From Phallus indusiatus (lineage: Eukaryota > Basidiomycota > Agaricomycetes > Phallales > Phallaceae), in NCBI GenBank assembly GCA_027605045.1, contig JAQFWX010000001.1, forward strand, positions 62,001-126,000: a stretch of DNA of 64,000 nt, given 5' to 3'. Positions 57,044 through 64,000 of the stretch are shown in pieces. The first letter of the stretch is position 1, and each line of letters opens with the position of its first letter. A program made the translations under genes and the position numbers. The notes beneath the pieces were generated by a model that did no database searches, was not told the origin of the DNA, and was given only the letters and a program-made list of their open reading frames with translations.

Positions 57044-59593
57044 ATGTATCTCCGATCTCTCTACCCCGAGCTTCCTCCAATTCCCTCAACGAATCATCAC
57101 AATGTGTTGTATCGCTCTCCAAGAGCTCAAACCATACCCAATCATGTTTTTTGTATCTGCGGTGTAACGGGAAAAAAGCGAACTAGAGATGAATTTTTGG
57201 AGAGAGTCTATGATGCAGCGACTATCTTGGGAGCCGACGAGAAACTGGGAGGTGCTGGGATACAAACGAATGGCATGATTGGAATTTTCAGCCAGAACTG
57301 TCTAGTAGGTTCCTTCTTTTTTACACGAACTTCTATTCCTGATGGCACATTTTAAGGAATATTTGACTATTATTCATACGTCCCTTGTCTTAGCAACCCC
57401 CTTCGTTTCATTCCCGGCCTACTCAACCCCACATGAGCTGCGTCATTATATCCAATTATCCCGACCTACACACGTCTTCGTCCATGCTACCCTACTCGAA
57501 ACATTTCTCAAAGTCGCAAAAGATCTGCGCTTTCCCAAAAAAAATATCTTTATACTAGAAGGAGACATACCCAACTCTGAATTCAGATCTCTTGATCAGC
57601 TAGTAAACGCTGCGATCTCCCTAGGACTTCCACGTGCACCCGTCAGAGATGCAACGAAAGATACGCTGGCGTACTTGATTTTTTCTAGTGGGACTACTGG
57701 ATTGCCAAAAGGTGCGTTTTGATCGTACGGTTACGATCACAACAAAGAACCTCATTTTTATTTATTTATTTCCTATTTCAGCGGTCATGGCGTCACACGG
57801 CAATTTAACTGCAAGTTACTTCCAGAATGCAATGCAATTGTCAGAAATGGCAACAGTATTGGTAAAGAAGCGTTTTTTTCTCCTTCTTTCTTTTTCCTTT
57901 GGTAGTCCTGATCATAAAATCAAATAAAGCCTCCCACTTATACAAGTGGCACATCCACCATGTTAGGATTTTTGCCATTGTCTCATGGTTATGGACTACA
58001 TGTGTTATGCCTACGGTAAATCCCTGCTCCTTGGAACCATTTCAGTACACCTGAGCCTAAAACTAACACATCCTTATGATTTCCAGACTCCCACTGCGTG
58101 TAAACACTGTTGTCATCCTTCCAAAATGGGACGTAGACTTGGTTTTAGATGTTATTCCCAAGTATGTATATTCGGCTTTCTATCCTATAAAATTCGAAAG
58201 TTTTTTTTTACATAAAAGGTCTTAATCCCTTAATCTCAGGTACAAAATCACAAACTTACCCCTCCTTCCATCCGTCATGCACACGCTGTTGAATTCGTCC
58301 AAGCTTCGCAAGACAGATTTGAGTTCCGTTTTGTCGTTCGGTTCTGGAGCGGCCCACATGCCTTTGGCATTGACCGACCGTATGCGAGCGATTCTTCCCA
58401 AAACTCTTGCTGGTGAAGGTAAGTAATGTGCTGGATGAATTTCCCCCCCCCCAAAAAAAAAAACGAATGGAATTGATGATTCACATCCTATCTTCATTCA
58501 GGATTTGGAATGACGGAAGTGGTAAGTAAGTTTGTCGTAATGTTTCGAATCTATTTAGTTATCAAATGTTACTTAGACCCTTTCTATACTTCACCGACCC
58601 ATTCCTGGCATTTTCAACGGCCAAGTAGACTCTGATCCTACGTCAACAGGTCAGAATTGCGATTTTTTTTCTTTTAAAACGCGTGGAGGACTCAACATTA
58701 CATTAATAAATAAAATCAGGTATACTAGCTGCAGGCCTGGAGGCTATGATTCTTCGACCAGACGGGACACATTGTTTACCGAACGAACCTGGAGAGTTAT
58801 ACGTCAAGGGTTCCACAGTTGCACTAGGTGCGGTGTATTTCATTTTTCTTTTCTTTTCTTTTACACAATAATTAAACGCTGTGCTTAGGATACTGGCAAA
58901 ACCCCGAAGAAACGAAGAAAACGTTTTTACGAGGCGGTTGGGTCCGGACCGGGGATCGTCTTCGTGCAAACACAAAAGGCACATTCTGGTTTGAAGATCG
59001 CGTAAAAGTATGCAAAAGATACACTTTCTTTCACTGCCCTATCATTCACCAGCCTTCTTTTTTATTTCTCATCATCATTAAAATCAGGATACGCTCAAAA
59101 TATCTGGTCTACAAGTTGCGCCTTCCGAGGTTGAAAACACCATTTTGGCCGAGCCGTCGGGGATAGTAGGGGATGTAGCGGCGGTTGGTGTGAATCTTTC
59201 TACCGCGCGAACATCAGACGACAAAGCTCTTCGAGCATGGATTGTTTTAAGTCCAAAGGGCCAAGCGATTGGTGAAGATAAGGCGAGGGAGATTGTTGAT
59301 ACATGGACGCGCAAGAATCTGAGTCGGCATAAGTGGTTGAGAGGTGGGATTCAATTTGTTAAAGAGGTGAGCTCCGTGCTGTTTTTTTTTCTTGTCGAAA
59401 ATAACGTGCGTTTCCGTTAAACAGATACCAAAGAATCCAACTGGTATGTTTCAATATCGGATTTTATTTTTTGCACTAACTGATATATATTGAACGTGAC
59501 TCCTAAGGCAAAGTATTACGCCGCGTCCTTCAGGAGCAATACGAAAGTCAGAATCAACGAGAACGGCAAACACTTCATCAAGCTAAATTATAA
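57044..59593 (+). CDS. 4-coumarate:CoA ligase/acyl-CoA synthetase-like enzyme with PTS1
   Basis: Adenylate-forming ligase of the ANL superfamily that activates a carboxylic acid to its CoA thioester. Start at 57044 (MYLRSLYPELPPIPSTNHHN). Motifs in order: NGMIGIFSQNCL, SFPAYSTPHELRHYIQLSRP, P-loop LIFSSGTTGLPKAVMASHGN (split by an intron at about 57714-57780), LGFLPLSHGYGLH, SFGSGAAHMPLALTDRM (about 58335-58378), GEGFGMTEV, VKGSTVALGYWQNPEE, GWVRTGDRLR, the hinge KDTLKISGLQVAPSEVEN, and the catalytic lysine region IPKNPTGKVLRRVL near 59430-59520. It ends HQAKL, a canonical PTS1, so peroxisomal location is likely. About ten introns; no missing core motif. Exact substrate cannot be told. Confidence 0.88.
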
Positions 59594-60018
59594 TACCATT
59601 GTATTTCACAACTCAAGATCTAGTATCATTAGGTAACAGTTATTGAGAGTGTTTTTGACGGCTAGAAACTGTAGAGATACGCAATTGTAAGTCGTGTATG
59701 AATAATAGTAAATACAAGGTTGTATTACCATTTGAGTTTTCGGAGTAACATGCCCGACAGTCGCACCGTGCACGACTCTCCACGAATTCTCAACTCTTTC
59801 GCTGGCGAGCCGATGACGTCGAAGACCTGTGGTGCGTTGGTGGTGCGCCTGAAATTCGAAAGGTCTTGAAATCATGGAACCCCTATAATAGCTGTCTAGT
59901 TTGTATGTTTATTTTACGTTCTTCAAGAGCTGTCAGTTTGAAGATGAAATATTCGCGATGCTAATGAAGGTTCCCTTGCATGAAATGCTAGGGCTCTCCC
60001 AGCGATATTTTTGCTTCC
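59594..60018. other. Intergenic
   Basis: 3' region of the ligase gene and upstream part of the next. No supported coding sequence. Confidence 0.45.
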
Positions 60019-61152
60019 ATGTGCTATTTATTATTGTGTATGGATCAGTGTGGGGGATATTATGTGTTCAACTATAACCTATTATTATCTCCTCGTCACC
60101 TAGTGACTTGTCACTATGTCGCCGTCATCATTGTCGCCACCAGAAATTCACTAGTCATCCATGCTCAAGTTCGTTCCTCCCAAGAAATTTTGGATGATAC
60201 TGAAGGCTGCGACGTCAAAATATTAGACGAAATGAAAAGGTTTCCAGGCTTCGTCGACGCTCCCGACGTGTCCGTTCAAATGAGTGGCATTGCGCAATGG
60301 TGCAAACAACCAACAAACAACTCTTCGATGGGGACGGAATTCAAATGGACCTTGTCGCACCCTTCCAAATCATGCCTGAGAAGTAGTTGATATCATTCAA
60401 GATATTGACCCTTGACTAATAATGAAACCCAGTTTTTTTCGTGGGCCCTTGCGCAAATTATCTTGGGACTTACATTCTACAAAATGGGAAGTACCGTTTC
60501 GTGGGAGGGCCTCCTGATGTCGCTTCATTGCGTGCTATATATTATAATGTGGTTCGTTTCCTCAAAACATTCAAGAATTTGCAAACCAAAGGTGATGTCT
60601 GCCGAAATCTGTTCTATAACAATCGTGTCGGCCGGTGTCTCATTTTCTTCTCGCTGTTTCTCCTTAGGGGTGAGTGTCAATTACACACACAATGCTTATT
60701 ACTATCTCAACGTCTTATATCTAAGCCGAAGGAGGACAAACCGTCCTCGGTAACCGACTTCGAATCATGGCAAACTTCTGCAGCGGTTACTGATCCTGAT
60801 ACGAATGTCGACTTGACCAAGTATACCATGTCTAAGAAGCAAAAAGAGGCTTACGAAAAGATTAGCTCAGAATACGCCGTCAACGGTTTTAGAGTCTACG
60901 AAGGTGGGGTAAAAGTTGATCCCGATAAAGTACCAGACGTTCTCTGGAACGCTTTGGTGTGTACACTTTACTCTTGTCGGCCGTTATCTCGAAAAAGAAA
61001 AGTATTTTTCCATCACCGCCGACGTTTATTAGGTTTCTTTGATCAAAAAATCCATGACCGGCATCCCTTCTAGCAAACGGAATTTATTGGACAATGGACC
61101 CATCACACCTGAAAGAGAGAGAGCGTGGGCGAAAAAAGCTAGGATCGGTTAA
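60019..61152 (+). CDS. Hypothetical protein, model uncertain
   Basis: Open stretches can be joined across an intron at about 60381-60432: EILDDTEGCDVKILDEMKRF and PGFVDAPDVSVQMSGIAQWC in the first part, GPCANYLGTYILQNGKYRFV and GGPPDVASLRAIYYNVVRFL in the second. A later exon gives YTMSKKQKEAYEKISSEYAV then FRVYEGGVKVDPDKVPDVLW and, after a last intron, RNLLDNGPITPERERAWAKK with a stop at 61152. The join between the second and third parts is not settled, and the first ATG could be 60019 or within the first intron region. No known motif. The charged helical C-terminal part is the most protein-like. Confidence 0.4.
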
Positions 61153-61402
61153 CAATGATGCTGTATTTTAACAACCTATATTTGTATGTACATTGAAAAA
61201 AAAGAGGGTTATATACGTGCCAATCTGTGTTTCATGCAAGGGTGCTGGCGTAGCAGACGCCTCTAGTATGTATATGATTCCTGCTCAGGAAGTTTCAAGC
61301 TGAGCTGCTAAGCGCTAAGTGCTTGAACTCACGGATTGAGCACGTGCGGTTCCGACTTTGTGACTCGGAAAATGTCACAGTCACCTTCTTGCAGAGGTCA
61401 TC

Positions 61403-62250
61403 ATGACAGCATGGACTCAGGCTGGCTCCCTCACGTCAGATCGTCTACAACCACGCCAACCACCCGCTCCTCAGCAGCAACCGCAACTTAATAAGAAAAA
61501 GAATAACAACAATTCAACCTCTCAAAAAAGCAAGCAAGTCCAAAAACTTGAGCAAATTCTTCAAGGTTTTCAGCAAGATAACAACACAAGGGATCCAGCG
61601 GGTGGATGTTTTTGTCAAGGTGACGAACCCAGTTTACCATTTTTTGAACGTGTAGCGTAATAAAGCGCACTATCTTGTCTCTAGCGCGTACCCATTCCCT
61701 GTCCAAATATACGCCGAACTGTTTGAACTGCGGCTTGGTACTATGTACACTGCAGCTCCCGTTCCACCTCTGTCCTCACTGCTCAGAACCACTCGTCGCT
61801 CAATCGTCAAGAGACAGTCTAATATCACGAATTGAAGACGAGCTAGAACAAGTCTTGCGGAAAGAAGAAGAAGAACGCATTCGTGTTCAGCAGGAACGCG
61901 AACAAGCTCAAGGCGCTTTTCCGACTCTTGCGTCTTCCACGGGGACTGCCGAACCTCGCAAGCCCGCGCAGCCTCGGAACGTGTTGTCGGTCAACTCAAA
62001 GACAGGGAAGATGAAGATGGCTACATATTCTACGCCATCTGTATTATCAGGATACATGCCTGAGAAGGGAAAGGAGAGGGAGAAAGAGAGGGAGGTCCGC
62101 GAACACCCACCCCCTGCTGAGATCGATTATGTTCAAGGGATAACTCTCAAACCGACCAGCTGGAAAAATCTTCGCCATGAGGTCACATATATACCGGAGG
62201 AACACACATCAGGATCAGGCAGTCATCGAAAACGAGACGAGAAAACTTAA
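61403..62250 (+). CDS. C2HC5 zinc-finger protein of the TRIP4/ASC-1 (Rqt4) type
   Basis: Zinc-finger subunit related to human TRIP4 and yeast Rqt4; the complex containing them (ASCC / RQT) splits collided ribosomes in ribosome-associated quality control. Start at 61403 (MTAWTQAGSLTSDRLQPRQP). The N-terminal part is Gln/Asn/Lys-rich (NKKKNNNNSTSQKSK). One intron (about 61620-61682) lies in the finger: exon 1 ends GGCFCQ, exon 2 begins ARTHSLSKYTPNCLNCGLVL then CTLQLPFHLCPHCSEPL. The CxC...H...CxxC...C...H/CxxC pattern is that of zf-C2HC5. A coiled coil (IEDELEQVLRKEEEERIRVQ) and a basic tail (GMPEKGKEREKERE-type, ending SHRKRDEKT) follow. About 260 residues, shorter than human TRIP4 and without its ASCH domain, as in fungal Rqt4. 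Confidence 0.82.
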
Positions 62251-63525
62251 AGGTATATTTATGTGTTCGTTAACGCCGAAAGGTGGCGCTGAATGAGGAT
62301 AAATCACTTAGTATTACTCAGTACTCAGTGCTGTAACATAATCCAGAGCTGTACTAGTAAAACCCTACTTCGCGCCATTGGCGAGAATTTTATAAATATT
62401 GGTAACTGGGATTAAATACCGTTGATAAAATGAAAATGAGATGGTAGTTATTTTTCTACACAAAAAGTAGAGTCTTTCCCGGGCAGCACCATTGGTCAAC
62501 GTCGAGTTGAATAGTTGGATCGATCATCGAAAAGTTGTCGGAAAGAGATCTGATTTGCAGGAGCCACCTGGAGCAGCGATCCTCATTAAAGACCACGTAT
62601 AATAAAATTCGAATCGGGAATAGTGATGATACAGTTATGAGTAAGGTGAGTTTGGGTTGAATAGGTCGTATCGGCAAGGAATTTTCAAACTCCGAGCTCA
62701 AACTCTGAACGATTACTTTCATCCTCTTCATTGCTATCATCAATCATCAATATTTGTTCATAAGTTTACTAAAAACTGCCTCAACCATGCAGGTCGGGTG
62801 AATTGAAGCTCTATTAGTGGCGCAATACCTATCCCAATAAGTTCAGAAGGCACTGTCAATGAAGATTTATGCTGTTGCGTCTTCCTATTCAATGGATTTG
62901 CCTCAAATGCTCACACGCTCAATACGATTTATGGATTTCAGTATGCTATTACATTGCTATTATGTTGCGTAAGCGGCAGTTTTTCAGTTTTTCGTTGCAA
63001 TACGCACTTGTCGTCATGTTTTAATGGTAATACATTCTTCTTTTTACTCCGATTCCGGACTGAATTGAATTGACGTGGAGTTTTTGTTCAGGGAAGACAT
63101 GTCAATGTCAATGGATTAAACCTATTCCGAGTGGAAACTTCAAACTATTTATGGTTACGGTTATTCCTCTAGTCTTCGTGAACTAGTGCTTCTCCGACAA
63201 TCTGGTCCCCAATCAACCGAAATCGAAGTCCTAAATTGTTTCAAGTCAGGTAAGAATCCTCTTAATCAGCTATATTCAGTTTTTTTTTGTACTATATTCG
63301 AACACCATGTACTTATAATCTAAATTCATAGGTGTTTATACGTTTGATCCTCTCGTCTGTCCTAAAAGCAGACTGCCGGGGTTGTTCGGATATGAACCAC
63401 TAATGAGGATGAACTTAGAAGTGCATTACAAACTCCGTTTTCGTATAAAAGCTTGGCTTTATTCGGAATTAATTTTCTTCAACACGTCAGCTGCATCCTT
63501 CCACTCCACATAATATACATAGAGA
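62251..63525. other. Intergenic, possibly with decayed coding sequence
   Basis: About 1.27 kb. Minus frame 62456-62743 and plus pieces near 63200-63510 (TFDPLVCPKSRLPGLFGYEP, MNLEVHYKLRFRIKAWLYSE) look faintly protein-like but have no start, motif or consistent splicing. I cannot support a gene. Confidence 0.4.
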
Positions 63526-64000
63526 ATGCGCTCTGTTTTCCTTCTTGCTTCACTTGTTTCTGCCACTTTTGCACTACCTCCCGTTCAAATACGTGAATCT
63601 TTTGTCACAGTGCCTATTGCTGCCCATGTGAATACGACCGGTATCCATAATGTTCTCGAGGTACGAAATATGGGGTGCTTTCCTCCTTGCTTTCTTCGGT
63701 GAAATCTCATATGTATTGACACAATGGAAATTTATAGGCTGATCGGGCTCGGGCTCGTCGTTTTCTTCAGAAATCTCAGGCCGAAACTCCACCTTCGGAC
63801 TCAAGTGTTAACACACCCGTCGTCAACAATGCGGTAGGATGATATTTTTTATTTGTTTGATCCTTCTTTCTTTACCTTTTATATCTGTGGCAGTTTTCAT
63901 ATATTGCCTCTGTTGGTGTCGGCACTCCCCCCACCCAATACAATCTCATTGTCGATACGTTCGTTTCTAGAATTTATTCTCTCATCAGATATTAATGTTC
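63526..64000 (+). CDS. Secreted A1-family aspartic protease, 5' part (continues past right edge)
   Basis: Pepsin-like acid protease proenzyme. The start at 63526 gives signal peptide MRSVFLLASLVSATFALPPV; the propeptide (QIRESFVTVPIAAHVNTTGI) runs across an intron (about 63661-63737) to ADRARARRFLQKSQAET. After a second intron (about 63833-63890) the mature enzyme begins FSYIASVGVGTPPTQYNLIV with the first catalytic Asp in IVDT at about 63958, just where another intron starts. The remaining catalytic site and C-terminus are outside the window. Family call rests on the propeptide layout plus VGVGTPPTQYNLIVDT. Confidence 0.85.

Noticed and set aside
62456..62743. Minus-strand open frame with hydrophobic stretch
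   Set aside because: No start context, motif or neighbouring exons; composition fits chance in AT-rich DNA.
1..64000. CRISPR arrays, operons or prokaryotic signals
   Set aside because: No regular direct repeats with spacers; genes are intron-rich and clearly eukaryotic.

Overview
The window reads as nuclear DNA of a mushroom-forming basidiomycete (Agaricomycetes). Nearly every gene is cut by several short introns of about 45-70 bases. Three genes have the DUF6533 seven-helix layout known from Agaricomycetes, two encode GRGGxGN-repeat (DUF3602/Par32-like) proteins, and a GPCR, an Atg26-type sterol glucosyltransferase, a sedolisin and an A1 aspartic protease all have fungal form. I assembled gene models by eye from splice signals and reading frame, so internal exon borders and some starts are approximate.

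Layout. 1-3.3 kb: 5' part of a VPS10/sortilin sorting receptor (minus, runs off the left edge). 5.3-6.6: DUF6533 membrane protein. 7.4-10.3: acetoacetyl-CoA synthetase (minus). 11.0-12.0: metallo-beta-lactamase-fold hydrolase. 12.3-13.4: multi-helix membrane protein. 13.8-14.4: unknown small protein. 15.2-25.7: a nested transposon region. 26.6-27.6: unknown protein. 28.3-30.7: secreted S53 peptidase. 31.4-33.1: second DUF6533 gene. 33.5-38.2: sterol 3-beta-glucosyltransferase. 38.7-40.2: ketopantoate reductase-like enzyme. 40.8-45.8: two tandem GRGGxGN-repeat genes. 46.5-48.2: third DUF6533 gene (minus). 48.8-50.0: MARVEL-like membrane protein (minus). 50.6-52: disordered protein (minus). 53.1-54.9: fungal GPCR (minus). 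55.7-56.6: small protein with an N-myristoylation/palmitoylation signal (minus). 57.0-59.6: 4CL/acyl-CoA synthetase. 60.0-61.2: unknown. 61.4-62.3: TRIP4/Rqt4-type zinc-finger protein. 63.5-end: start of a secreted aspartic protease.

The outstanding feature is a complete DNA transposon of 6,658 bp (15526-22183). It has 36-bp perfect terminal inverted repeats and a perfect 8-bp target duplication. It encodes one large protein that joins an apparently intact Ulp1-type SUMO protease to zinc-finger-like regions and an RNase-H-like transposase. It sits inside the first exon of a second transposase-like gene (MULE-like, zinc finger plus DDE plus coiled coil), whose frame closes exactly when the element and one target copy are removed. 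A tRNA-like sequence lies between the inner transposase start and the right terminal repeat.

The other genes are ordinary single-copy loci with no evident operon-like logic. They group loosely into membrane traffic and lipids (VPS10, MARVEL, Atg26-like), sensing (GPCR, DUF6533 trio, GRGGxGN pair) and acyl activation. Both acyl-adenylate synthetases end in Ala-Lys-Leu, a canonical peroxisomal PTS1 signal.
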